64,000 nt of DNA from Agapetus fuscipes (GCA_951799405.1 OX637343.1:16904524-16968523), one strand, 5' to 3'; shown: positions 51,905 through 62,560, numbered from the stretch's first letter. The notes: a model not told the origin generated them from the letters alone. Made by a program: numbers and translations.

Positions 51905-52398
51905 GACTCTTGCTAAGCTCTACGATTAAGTTATAACGCATAGTTTTATACTAGACTTACAGGGCTGGCAGCGCACTTACTAGTTTCCTCCACCAGCACG
52001 CACGTTGTGTATGTAAGAACTCACTCAGGGGGCAACCCTTATCAAGGGAAGGGTTCAGCGGGCGCGGAGCCTAGGCACGGGGTGATTAGATTATGTAGCT
52101 GATGATGTTAGATTTGTGGATGTAGTTTGTGATAGATGAATATTTTCATGCATTTGATTTTAAACTAATATATGACCGCATGTTTAATATCATGGTTGGT
52201 TGAAAAATTCAGTAATGGTAATGTTTTTTTAATATATTTGTGAAAAGAAATGCAATTCACCAATCGATTTTGCCTGGTCAGTTGTTTTGACGCAAAAGCA
52301 AAATCTTTTGTTCATGCAATGGCATCTGTTGAATCAGGCTCGAAGTTATTGCTGACAGGTCAAGATGGGTTCGAACCGGTGTTAGTGTCTTAATCTTA
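51905..52398. other. Unassigned sequence
   Basis: A GC-richer part at 51960-52080 (GGGCTGGCAGCGCACTTAC, CAGCGGGCGCGGAGCC) stands out from the AT-rich surroundings. Not recognised. Confidence 0.4.
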
Positions 52399-52399
52399 A

Positions 52400-52735
52400 G
52401 CTAAATCTAAGTTGCAAAGATATGTATCATTTGAGATTCATATAACATGCACTCTCACAACCAGACACGTACAAGCTCGCGCTTGTACATGCCTCATGTA
52501 AACCTACAACATAAAAACCAAATCTCCTTGACATACACCGTGCAACTCTTGCCGTCCTTCCCTGTAACAGGGGTGACATTGGCAAAGTGAACCCTTTTTA
52601 CAGCATGGGTGGTCAGCCGCATACCAACCTATAAGTCAAGGAACAAACACGACAAATAAAATTTGTGAGCATGCATTTAATAAGAATTTTAAATGTTAAC
52701 ATGTCCTTGCAACTTTGATTATAGATTATAGTAGT
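52400..52735. mobile_element. LINE-A 3' end plus tail fragment
   Basis: 52400-52645 is a full minus copy. 52655-52735 is a plus-strand tail piece (GAGCATGCATTTAATAAGAA to ATTATAGATTATAG). Confidence 0.78.
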
Positions 52736-52867
52736 CAGTGGTCCTTCAGTAATAATTAATCAATTACATCTTATTAATAAATTATTCATGTTAACTTAAA
52801 TAGAAATTACAGACTCCTCAGCATGACCTACATACACACTTATATAATAAAATACACTCATATGAAG

Positions 52868-52998
52868 ATAATGCATGAAAAAGGTGATGGATATGAAGGA
52901 ATTGAAAGAGGTATGTCAGGATAGGAAAAAATGGAGGCAACTCTGAAGAGGCTCTGGCCACCCCTAGCGGAATGGGGACAGAGTTACAGTACAGTCAT
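52868..52998 (+). pseudogene. LINE-A' C-terminal end
   Basis: MKKVMDMKELKEVCQDRKKW then a stop where Cys is expected; GHP and TAG follow, then GACAGAGTTACAGTACAG as a short tail. Confidence 0.75.
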
Positions 52999-53103
52999 AT
53001 GTACAGGTGTTACTTACCCAAAACAGGGTAATAATTTTAGGTCACTGACGTTCTGATTTTAGACCGTAATGTGTCTTACCCAACACGTGTTACTAGAGAT
53101 GTG

Positions 53104-53236
53104 CAGGGTCAGATTCACGGCCCATTCAGGGCCACATTCACGGACTATTCAGGGCCACATTTACGGCCCATTCAGGGCCACAATCACGGCCCATTCAGGC
53201 CACAATCACGGCCCATTCAGGGCCACATTTACGGCT
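53104..53236 (+). repeat. 23 bp minisatellite, about six units
   Basis: The unit is CAGGGCCACATTCACGG plus CCCATT. Decayed units go on to about 53850 (CACATTCACGGCCCGTTTGG at 53784). The open frame over this tract is a by-product of the repeat. Confidence 0.88.
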
Positions 53237-53397
53237 CAAATGAGATGATACACAGTTCATCAGGGCCGTATTTAAATGCTATTCATATTATGCTATTCGG
53301 ACCACATATACGGCTTGTTAATAAGCAGGTTCTTGTTTTCATTGAGGTCACAGTCATGACTTTTTTGAAGCCGTATCCATAACCTCCTAAGGGCAAA

Positions 53398-53512
53398 GCT
53401 TGACGATCAAGCTCGCAGAGGACTGTTGAGGTGTGATACACACAAAAACAGCGCTCAGTAAATAAATCATCCTAATTTTAATATTATTATTATAGCCAAA
53501 TATAAACATTAT
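53398..53512 (+). mobile_element. SINE-2 type iii 3' end, 5'-truncated
   Basis: GACGATCAAGCTCGCAGAGG, TTGAGGTGTGATACACACAA and an ATT-rich tail. It is inserted in the decayed minisatellite zone. Confidence 0.8.
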
Positions 53513-53859
53513 ATGTTCCAAGCTAATGCTACTAAAAACTTCAATCAGGATTGTATCTACGGCAAATTAGGGCCACATCAATGGCTCAAGTCATACCACA
53601 AAACCAATAGAATTTAGATCACATTCACGTTTCCGTTGAGCTCAAGCTTCCAAAAGCAAAATTTACGGCAATTATTGAACTTTCCACTCCCATGAAGCCA
53701 TTACAACAGTCCATGATGTAGCTCACATTCATAGTTCACATAAATCCACATTCACGGCACAGGTAAAACCTTTATGTAGTCACATTCACGGCCCGTTTGG
53801 GGCCACATTCACGGCCTTTTTGGGGCTGTATTTTAGGCCGGCTTGGGCCCGCGTTACGC

Positions 53860-54235
53860 AGGCACCCAGGGGCCTTCTTTTGTGGACCGTTGAACCCACG
53901 AGGGTTGACTTTGCGATCCCATATTTCATACCACGCTCAAGTAATTATTAATTAAATATGTGCGTATGGGCTTATGTACTACATATACAGAGCGTGTCTT
54001 ATACATTATGTTCTTTGTGGTTCAAGTCGTGTCTTTACGTGAAAGGAATTTACTTAATCTGCATATATTCAAGGCTTGTGAAAATACAAATATTTAAAAA
54101 GTGATTTATCAAAACTTCTTATTTTTCTTTTTCAATCGAATTTTAATCGCAGATTGACAAAAAAATATACTCGCCGTCATCAAATACAAAATTGTTTTTA
54201 TTATATATATGTGAAAAAAACTCTTCAACTTTTTC
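53860..54235. other. Unassigned sequence
   Basis: No family recognised. Confidence 0.4.
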
Positions 54236-54239
54236 CGCC

Positions 54240-54478
54240 CTTCTCTGAAACAGGAGTGGCATTGGCAAAAATGAACTACCTGTTTTATCATAAATCATCA
54301 ATTGTGGGGCTGAATCAAAGTTGTGAGGCTTATGTTCATTTGAGGTTTGGATTTTATTTGTAAGTACGCATACAGCATTTGTAAGCGCGAACTACAAGTG
54401 TTGGTTTGTGAGCATACATCTGAGAGCTTTGAATGAATATATCCTTGCAACTTATATTATAGATTATTATTATTTATA
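54240..54478 (+). mobile_element. LINE-A 3' end, diverged
   Basis: TCTGAAACAGGAGTGGCATT is followed by a ~35 bp replaced stretch, then GTGAGGCTTATGTTCATTTG to an ATTATAG-type tail. Confidence 0.72.
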
Positions 54479-54721
54479 GATCAATACTAAATTCATAAAG
54501 ATCATTTAATCATAAAGGCTTGTTTTCATAAATCTCTCTTCGACTTGTCTTTGTATAAGAAGAAAGTTTCCAAACAAAGATCGTCATCCAAGTCATGGGC
54601 ACACCTCTGGCCTAGAGGCTTTTGTTTTGTCGTGCCCTTTTACTTCACACGAAGGACTTCCGCCGCTTAAAAAAACACATAGCTTTGCATGAACATCCAT
54701 GTGCTGTGGGTCCTTTTGACA

Positions 54722-55137
54722 CATGCATATGAAAAAAATGGCGGTGTATCTGTAATGCTGGCGTTAAAAGCTGAGGCTGTAACAAATGTCTATTTTTCAC
54801 TTTTTATAGAATATGTTTTGTACGTAGGTATAATTTTTACTGTTTAATTGTTTAGTGTTTGTTTGTTTTATATACTTAAATGTAATTAATTGTTTGTATT
54901 CCTTGATAGGTTGGTATGAGGCTGACTACCCATACTATAAAAAATAATTTACTTTGCCAATGTCACCCCTGTTTCAGGGAAGGTCGGCAAGAGTTACAGG
55001 GCTTATGTTTATTTGCGATTGGGTTTTTATATTGTAGGTTCACATGCGGCATGTGTTAGCGCGAACTTATGCATGTCTGCTTGTGAGAATGCGTTTAATA
55101 TGAATCTTAAATGCTATGCATCTTTGCAGCTTAGATT
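54722..55137 (+). mobile_element. LINE-A coding end plus 3' end, borders known
   Basis: A scrap of the coding end (AAAAAAATGGCGGTGTATCT) leads through ~150 bases to the 3' block at 54905-55137. The uninterrupted site at 40531-40605 shows the borders. This is direct evidence that the coding end and the 3' block move as one unit. Confidence 0.82.
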
Positions 55138-55199
55138 TTAGATACAGAACGGGGTTGAAGAGGGATTAAGCATCCATTAATAAAAATATTATTTGAACG

Positions 55200-55590
55200 G
55201 AGCTATTCACAAAACATTTGATCTATGGTTGATCTCTACGAATCATCATTTTATGTATGGAAAATTCACTGTAGACTGCGGATGAGTAAGAAAACAACAT
55301 CCATTTTTTAAATTAAAAGTAAATACAAAATTCAATTCGAAATGTTACACACAAAGTTCCAAACACCATTTTCTTTACTTTTAAACTAAAATTTCTGCCT
55401 CGGCAAGTCGTTCACTATTGACTATCGGAAAACAAACTATCTCTCTTATTTTTCCAGAACAAATCGATGCGCGCACTGTGAACGGAAAGTTCTCGGAACC
55501 TTTCATACAGTTGGTGGAAGAAAAGTCGCAGAACCGATAGATAGAGCAAAGAGTGAGAAAGATTGGATTGAAGCCAAGGTAGAAAAGACA
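55200..55590. other. Unassigned sequence
   Basis: A minus-strand frame at 55381-55698 has no recognised domain and overlaps the SINE-2 head. Confidence 0.4.
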
Positions 55591-55599
55591 TTTAGAAAC

Positions 55600-55880
55600 T
55601 CTATCGACCGGTCGGTAGTCTAGTTTTTGACCATTCTGACACGTAAATGGAAGGTTGTGGGTTTGAATACCGACGTAGCACAAACAAAAACATACCATTT
55701 ATATATTCAAATATTCTGAAATTTTGGAAAAAAAATCATATGCCTCTACCAAAGACCGGTCACTAAAGGTCCATCCAGATTTACACAAACTGGGTTTTGC
55801 TTGAGTGTTTTTGCTTAGTGGCGACGTCCAAGGTCGTAAAAGGTCCGGTCGATAGCTCAGTTTTTAAGGTAGATATCAGT
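55600..55880 (+). mobile_element. Composite SINE, SINE-1 part cut after the A box
   Basis: A diverged SINE-2 head and body, then CCAAGGTCGTAAAAGGTCCG joined to GTCGATAGCTCAG. The sequence leaves SINE-1 right after the A box. Confidence 0.75.
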
Positions 55881-55891
55881 GGACTATCTCA

Positions 55892-56092
55892 CGCCTAAAT
55901 CTAAGCCTAATCTAAATCTAAGTTGCAAAGATATGTATAATTTGAGATTCATATTAAATGCATTCCCACAAGCAGAACGCATAATTTCGCGCTTACACAT
56001 GCCGCATGTGGACCTACAATATAAAAACCCAATCTCAAATGAACATAAGCCCAGCAACTCTTTCCGACCTTCCCTGAAACGCCTCATTATCA
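55892..56092 (-). mobile_element. LINE-A 3' end, partial
   Basis: It has a TTTAGA-type tail side (AATCTAAATCTAAGTTGCAA) and is cut at CTTCCCTGAAACG. Confidence 0.78.
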
Positions 56093-56094
56093 TT

Positions 56095-56620
56095 ACTTCT
56101 TTAAGCAAATAATAAAATCTAGATTTTCTCAATTTTCCCGTCTGCAAAAAGATAAGCAGAGAGCCTTCAATTTCTCAGCGATTTTTCCTTTCAATTGCGT
56201 TTTAAGGAAAAACTACAAGACGACGTATAATTTTCTCTTGGAGGTATCGTAGAGCTAATGGGGCGTTGTATAATTTATCGGAGTTAAGCTGAAAAAATCA
56301 ACACTTAGGGAAAGGAAACCGGAAAAGCGATTCTTTACTTTTACATCATTCAAACACTCTTCCCACTCTCACTTTCTCTCTCCCTTTTTATTCTGCGTTT
56401 GTTTTTTTCTAGATCATTATCTTTCACAGATAAAGAGAATATTTTTGTATAATTTTTTTACATTTTTTTTTTTTTGTTTATGATATTTTCTTTTTTAATA
56501 GACCAAAAATATGAGCATAATAAAATATGAACATACTAAATTTACAAGTACAATTAAGAGGTAAACATTTTCCTTCATATGGAAGGTTAACTCAGCCTTT
56601 CAAAGAAAAATAACCTATCT
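56095..56620. other. AT-rich spacer
   Basis: No repeat family recognised. Confidence 0.4.
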
Positions 56621-56621
56621 A

Positions 56622-56850
56622 CAATCTATAATCTAAGTTGCAGAGATATACATAAGGCTCTTCTTAAATGTATGCCTACAAACAAACACGTGTAGTTCGC
56701 GCCTACAAATGCTGAATGTGTACTTACAAATAAAATCCAAACCTTAAATGAACATAAGCCCTACAACTTTTGCTGACCTTCCCTGACACAGAGGTGACAT
56801 TGGCAAAGTGAACCATTTTTACAGTACGGGTGGTAAGCCTTATTATAATA
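56622..56850 (-). mobile_element. LINE-A 3' end
   Basis: ATTATAG-type tail side (CTACAATCTATAATCTAAGT), with an intact block to GGGTGGTAAGCCT. Confidence 0.8.
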
Positions 56851-56919
56851 CGCATATTTTGGATAAAGAATAATTCATTTGTAATTTTTATCATCATTTT
56901 ATTCATTGCGTCACAGTTT

Positions 56920-57005
56920 GGTGTAAGGTTGACCACCCAGATTGTAAAAAAATTCACTTTACCAATGTGTCTCTGGTTCTTTGAACAGAGATTGCTTTGG
57001 TAAAA
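56920..57005 (+). mobile_element. LINE-A 3' end scrap
   Basis: GTTTGGTGTAAGGTTGACCA, AAATTCACTTTACCAATGTG. Heavily diverged. Confidence 0.5.
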
Positions 57006-57039
57006 GTGAATCATTATTAATGTCAAAGTATAGATTGTA

Positions 57040-57705
57040 AGTCCATAACCGAAATCGCAAAGATAAATAAACACAAGATTCACATTAAATGTATACCTAC
57101 CCACAAACAGACACGTGTTGACATTTCACATTAAGGCCCGGTATTTTGAAGTATCGTAAAGTTAACTAAAATGCAATTTTAGTTAAATCATCATAATATT
57201 TCACTCACCGAATTTCGGCAGTAAATATTTAGTAACTTTAACTTTCGATTTTCAAGATGGCGGCGCTTCACTGACAGCAGCTGTCCTTTTTTAATGTAAG
57301 GATACATCAAAATTGTTGCAAACTGAACATTTTTTGTCTCGTTTTCTAGCTTAATGAAGGTAGGGGATATGATTTTTATGAATAGTTGTTTGTTTTCAAG
57401 CTTTTGAATAGCATTTTTATTATTTCCAAGATTTGAGGGCGTGGCTTCATACTTCGGCAATGTTCGGTTTTAGTTAACTCGAGATTGAGTATTTTGAATA
57501 AAAGTTCAAGTAATAGTTAACTAAAATATTACTACAGTTCAATATACCGGGCCTTACACACGCCTATGTGCTTGAAAAGAAAACAATAACCAATATTAAA
57601 TGAACGAAAGCCCTGCAATTTCGCCGCGCTTCTCTGAAACAGGGATGACATTGGTGAAGTGAACCAATTTGTACAATGTGGGTGGTGAGCCTCGCATTAA
57701 TCTTG
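57040..57705 (-). mobile_element. LINE-A 3' end split by a TA-flanked MITE
   Basis: Tail-side part 57040-57133 (CACAAACAGACACGTGT) and head-side part 57555-57705 (AATGAACGAAAGCCCTGCAA, GTGGGTGGTGAGCCTC). Confidence 0.75.
57134..57554. mobile_element. 421 bp TA-flanked MITE
   Basis: The ends AGGCCCGGTATTTTGAA and (reverse complement) AGGCCCGGTATATTGAA match at 16 of 17. TA lies at 57132-57133 and 57555-57556. AGTTAACTAAAAT-like words recur near both ends. No coding capacity. Confidence 0.85.
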
Positions 57706-57864
57706 TTATCAAGAAAATAGTACCACTTTTACAATTTTAATTATCTTATTGGATAAAAATTGCCATCATTTAACCTGCAATCAGTAATTTTCATTTGTAA
57801 ATAAGTAAAAAAAATATTCGTAGTTGACCTTGTATATATTTTATTATTCCTTGACTTATAGATT

Positions 57865-58419
57865 TATATATACTTATTTCAATCTATCCTTTATCTTGTA
57901 TACATAATGTCTCACCAAATGACGTTTAATATTAATTCTTATTCTTTCATAATTGCCATAAAACTAATTTAAAGTTAACAGAATTTTTACTGAATATTTT
58001 ACCTACCAAACTGAATTTTATACCTTTTGACCAATTTTATTTTATTTATTTTATTTTATTATTAAAATGGACTTATAATTAATTAATTAGTTATTACCTA
58101 ATAGATCTTCTCTTACTTGTTTAATTTATTTAATTATTTCATTAATTTAAAATCTTACTGTATGTGTTTTACCTACCTGACATCATTTGTACCTATTGAC
58201 AAAATTTCATAAAATAAAATTAATTTCTGTAATCAAATCATACCTGATGATGACCTTCTAGGTCGAAAACGTTCGTAATTTTGTTTTAAAGATTTTAATC
58301 TTTTAAATAAAGTCTATAGTGAAAATAAACAGTGTTTTGCTTGAAAAATTTCATCCAAAAATTATAAATTGAAACAAAATGAATTTTCACAGTGTTAATA
58401 CACAAACAATACAAAATAT
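57865..58419 (+). mobile_element. PLE-1 3' end insertion, 11 bp target duplication
   Basis: ACTTATAGATT at 57854-57864 is repeated at 58420-58430. The insertion is AT-rich 3' untranslated sequence, with a hammerhead motif at 58241-58277 and the end words GTGAAAATAAACAGTGTTTT, TTTTCACAGTGTTAATACAC and AAACAATACAAAATAT. No coding sequence: a 5'-truncated copy. Confidence 0.85.
58241..58277 (+). ncRNA. Hammerhead ribozyme motif in PLE-1
   Basis: UAC, core CUGAUGA, U, helix II GACC/GGUC with UUCUA loop, GAA, palindromic AACGUU, C17 at 58274, GUA. It has the preferred C at the cleavage place. Helix I next to the core is 3 pairs. Confidence 0.74.
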
Positions 58420-58754
58420 ACTTATAGATTAGTATGAGGCTGACCACGCATACTGTGAAAAATGGTTCACTTTGCCAATGTCCACCCTGTTTCAGGGAAG
58501 GTCGTCAAAAGTCATGATCATTTGAGTTTTGGTTTTAATTTGTAAGTATAATTCAGCATTTCTCAGTGTGAATTTGCATGTGTCTGTTCGTGGGCACGCA
58601 TTTCATATGAGTTTTGAATGTTCATATATCTGTGCAACTTTGATTAGAGTTTATTATCATAGATAACTTTTCAATGTTTCAGGAATGGCATTAGCAAAAG
58701 TGAATCTTTATTTTTACAGTTGAGGTGGTGAGCCTCTTACTTACGCTCTACGCG

Positions 58755-59300
58755 AGAAACATGATAAGCAAAAAAAAAAATACAGTTAAATCATGAAAAA
58801 TGAAATATCAGAAATCCTAAAAAAAAATAACTTAAAAGGAAAAAAAAAATATGAAAAAAAAGAAGCGTCAGACATTGATTGAAAAAAATGGCATCTCTGT
58901 TTCATGCTTATTCAGAAACAAAAATTATATTTAGTCAACAGTTTGTAGCATAAAAATGTACATTGCAATGAGGTTTATATACTGTTATCTTTATTTTAAA
59001 TTAAAAAATATGTAAAGCTGAATAAAAAATATACATTTTGATGGTAGTAGTTTTAGATAATTTAAAAATATATTTCATTACTAACTATGGTGTAGGTTTG
59101 TGAATAAGTCTATTCTCAGAAACTCCCCGTCATTGGGATGACTGTACGTTTTTTCTTTTTGGGAAATTGTGATACTGGTAATCGAGGGTAATGGGTTTTT
59201 TATTTATTTTCGTGATAGCATCTTTTTGATACAATGTGCATTGATCGGTATACCAATATTTGTTTGAGATTCCCACAAAAGCCGTCGCTCATTTTTTACA
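58755..59300. other. AT-rich spacer
   Basis: No repeat family recognised; A runs at 58770-58865. Confidence 0.4.
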
Positions 59301-59309
59301 GATATTTAT

Positions 59310-59738
59310 GAAAGAAGTATGCAAGGATCGAAAGAAATGGCGGTTGATCTGTAATGCTTGCGGTTAAAGCTGAGGCTTTTAAATTTAAAAAATATGTGTT
59401 GTAGTTTTTTAATTTTTTACTGTTTAATTGCTTAGAATTTATTTGTTTTATATATTTGATTGTATTAATTGCTTGTACTCCTTGACTGATAGGTTGGTAT
59501 GCGGCTGACCACCCATACTGTAAAAAATAGTTCACTTTGCCAATGTCACCCCTACTTCAGGGAAGATCGGCAAGAGTTGCAGGGCTTATGTTCATTTGAG
59601 ATTGGGGTTTTTATATTGTAGGTCCACATGCAGCATGTGTAAGCGCGAAATTATGCATGTCTGCTTGTGGGAATGCATTTAATATGAATCTCAAATGATA
59701 CATATCTTTGCAGCTTAGATTTAGATTTATTCACTTGA
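59310..59738 (+). mobile_element. LINE-A coding end plus 3' end
   Basis: MKEVCKDRKKWRLICNACG, stop, ~110 bases, then the block from TGATAGGTTGGTATGCGGCT to a TTTAGA tail. It starts within the last 20 codons. Confidence 0.85.
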
Positions 59739-59804
59739 TAAAAGACGGAGGGTCAACAAAATAATTTCTTACAGTTTTTTTTCTTCTCTTTTTTTCACAA
59801 TAGA

Positions 59805-59940
59805 TCATAGATCTGTTTGGTTTCAACAGACAGTGAACTATTTCTGTTTAGGCTGAAGTTCGGCTATCCTTCTACGTCTTTGATGCTTTTCCAGGTAGGC
59901 ACGACTCGTAGAAATAGGGTAATTTCACATGTTTTTATTT
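59805..59940 (+). repeat. ~135 bp direct repeat (second copy 61112-61245)
   Basis: ATAGATCTGTTTGGTTTCAA, GTTTAGGCTGAAGTTCGGCT and CCTTCTACGTCTTTGA recur at 61112-61245. The repeats flank a LINE-A copy and a SINE-2. Confidence 0.8.
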
Positions 59941-60755
59941 CATACTATGATGTATGGAAGTGAAGCCTGGACGGTGAGTGAAAGTGAGATTAGTAAAGTC
60001 CATACGGTAGAAATGGATTACTTAAGAAGTATGATTGGAAAAAGACGGAGTGATAGGGTGAGGAATAATTTTGTTAGAGAGGAATGCGGTGTAAGAGAAA
60101 GTGTGAAAGTAAAGATTAAAAGAAGTATACTTAGATGGTTTGGACATTTGGAGAGAATGAATGAGGAAAGAATGACGAAGAAAGTATATGCTGCAAGAAT
60201 TGATGGATGTCGTGGAAGAGGAAGACCGAGAAAGGTATGGATGGACCAAATTTTCGAAATAGCGAGTGAATGGGATGTCCAGAGTCATAATAAAAGGAGA
60301 GCTTGTATGAAAAAAGTTATGACTCTGGATGAAATGAAAGAAGTATGCAAGGACAGGAAGAAGTGGCGGCTAATCTGCAATGCTGATTTTTAATGTTGGT
60401 TTATTGGCTTGCTACATTTTTTGCATAAGACATTTTTTACTTTTTTTGTATAAATTTATTTTTAAGGTTTTGTTGTTTTCTTATACTTAAATGTTATTTA
60501 TTACTCGTATTCCTTGACTTATAGGTTGGTATGAGGCTGACCACCCATACTGTAAAAAATGGTTCACTTTGCCAATGTCACCCCTGTTTCAGGGAATGTC
60601 GGCAAGAGTTGCAGGGCTTATGTTCATTTGAGGTTTGGATTTTATTTGTAAGTACACAATCAGCATTTGTAAGCGCGAACTACACGTGTTTGTTTGTGGG
60701 CATACATCTGAGAGCTTTGAATGAATATATCCTTGCAACTTAGATTATAGATATA
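59935..60755 (+). pseudogene. LINE-A: best C-terminal coding end with its 3' end
   Basis: An uninterrupted frame reads MMYGSEAWTVSESE, VEMDYLRSMIGKRRSDRVR, ILRWFGHLERMNEERMTKK, CRGRGRPRKVWMDQIFE, KRRACMKKVMTLDEMKEVC and ends CNADF at 60391-60393. It is the post-RT C-terminal region of an RTE-like ORF2; the RT itself is missing. About 120 bases later the 3' block begins (60515, AGGTTGGTATGAGGCTGACC) and finishes with an ATTATAG-type tail. The copy links the protein with the commonest repeat of the window. Confidence 0.87.
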
Positions 60756-60800
60756 GATGTATCTTATATGACCGTATATATTTCATATGTTTCACATATG

Positions 60801-61110
60801 ACCGGTCCGTAGTTCAGTGGTAACACTTCTGACTCGTAAATGGAAGGTTGTGGATTCGAATCCCGGCGGAGTATAAAAATATACCGTTTATATTTGCAAA
60901 TGTGCTCTTCGCTGGGTTGAAAATTCATAAACCTTTACCAAAGACCGGTCACTGAAAGGTCCATCCAACCTTACAACAACTAGGTCTTGCTTGAGAATTG
61001 GCGCTTTTTACAACGATCAAGCTTGCAGAGGGCTTTTGAGGTGTGATTCACACAAAAACAGCGCTCACTAAATAAATCACCCTAATATTATTATTATTAT
61101 AAATATAGAT
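60801..61110 (+). mobile_element. SINE-2 with type iii (ATT) 3' end, full
   Basis: GGTCCGTAGTTCAGTGG (A box), GGATTCGAATCCC (B box), the body to CGATCAAGCTTGCAGAGGGC, then TTTTGAGGTGTGATTCACAC, AAATAAATCACCCTAAT and ATT units. Confidence 0.86.
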
Positions 61111-61111
61111 C

Positions 61112-61245
61112 TGTTTGGTTTCAACATATAGTGAACTCTGTTTAGGCTGAAATCCGGCTATCCTTCCACGTCTTTGACGATCTTCCAGGGAAGCCCCGAC
61201 TCGGAGCAATAGGATATTTACATATTTGTATTACATACAATGATA
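61112..61245 (+). repeat. Second copy of the 59805-59940 repeat
   Basis: It starts ATAGATCTGTTTGGTTTCAA. About 10-15 percent of positions differ. Confidence 0.78.
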
Positions 61246-61564
61246 GACTACATTTTTGAAAACGCATCATCGTTTTTAAAAAACTAATATCTAGCGTAGT
61301 TTGCAAATTATAGCACTTTAAAATTAGCGCATTCTCGATTTTCTGTACAACAGGACTTTTTATTTAGAAGGATGTGACGTCTATGAATCTTCAGATATTA
61401 TGTATATCATACAAATCCATCGAGGTTTCAGGTAGCCTGGCGGATCCATCGACGTCACGACTTGGTTATCCGACCGCGCTATGTTTTAGCGGGACTCATA
61501 TTCGGCATTTTATTTTAAAAAAATATCAATGAACTCTTTATTCTTACTACTTAAAAAATGGTTG

Positions 61565-61970
61565 TGATCCTTGAGATAATTTTACATGAGCAATGGTTGT
61601 ATGTGTACTGGACAAATGTGTCTTAAAATGAATACTGAAAATTGATTTTTAAAATATTTAAAATAACTCTCACAATTTCGAGTTTTTATATTAATGTTAT
61701 GTGATTCTTAAGAAAGGTCATCATTGAATCGAATGGTAGAAAATCCAAACAAACTCTGAGGGAAAATATGTGTAAAAAATTGAATGGCCACATTTAGTTT
61801 TTTTTTTATCATACAACAACATCCTAGGCTGGGACTGATGGAGCTATTATTATACTGTTGATGCTTTTTGCGTTCTTAGCTCAGGTTGTGTAGAATGTGA
61901 CTCTAACGACAATTACATTGAAAGGTTATCATTGAATCAAATAGTAGATAAGCCAAAAACTGTGGAGGAT
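61565..61970. mobile_element. Two decayed MITE-C variant pieces
   Basis: ACATGAGCAATGGTTGTATG, ACTCTCACAATTTCGAG and GGTCATCATTGAATCGAATG (61565-61745); CTTAGCTCAGGTTGTGTAGA and GGTTATCATTGAATCAAATA (61850-61970). The same ATTGAATC-type variant end is seen at 49003-49040. Confidence 0.6.
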
Positions 61971-61999
61971 AAGGTCTAATATGGGAAGACGAAGAAGAA

Positions 62000-62440
62000 G
62001 AATACAAGCTATTTGTTTGTAACAAAATATAAAACATTTAAATTATTTGTTTTCTATTTGTTCACGGAATCGTTTAATTTGATAAGTCACGATACTTTAG
62101 GCATTCAGTCATAATTGGCCGCGCGGCATTCAGGTAACACTTAATTCCAAACTCGGATAATTTCCATACGCTTAGCCGCCACAAAAGAAATCCCATTATT
62201 TTCATTACCATAAACCAAACCCGTCTATGCCATCCTCTACGCCGTTTCCCCCCTCACGCTACGCCATTTCTAATAATACGATACACCCCATAATATTATT
62301 AAAATAACTCGCTTTCATAATTTCCACGTCGTAGAGGTATGGCGCTACGACGGACATAATGGTATTTGTACGAATATTGAGGCCAAAATTAAACATTGTT
62401 CTATGCATATAAAATATATTGCTAATAAGAAGGATAAGCG
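62000..62440. other. Unassigned sequence
   Basis: It is low in G on the plus strand near 62160-62300, with words like CTACGCC repeated. No gene. Confidence 0.4.
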
Positions 62441-62454
62441 ATGCCTCTTTACTT

Positions 62455-62560
62455 TGGTTTGAGGCTTATCATCCATACTGTAAAAATGGTTCACTTTTGC
62501 CAATTTCATCCGTGTTTTAAGAGAAGTCTTGAGGAAGCTTAAGGTCATTTAAAATTTTGT
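62455..62560 (+). mobile_element. LINE-A 3' end scrap
   Basis: GGTTTGAGGCTTATCATCCA, GTTCACTTTTGCCAATTTC. Strongly decayed. Confidence 0.55.

Larger units (their letters stand above)
57838..58650 (+). mobile_element. LINE-A 3' end split by PLE-1
   Basis: TATTCCTTGACTTATAGATT at the left; the block resumes at 58420 with ACTTATAGATTAGTATGAGG and goes to TGTGCAACTTTGATTAGAG. Confidence 0.82.

Noticed and set aside
53071..53382. 103-residue frame over the 23 bp minisatellite
   Set aside because: A 23 bp unit shifts frame at each repeat and the peptide repeats are explained by the array.
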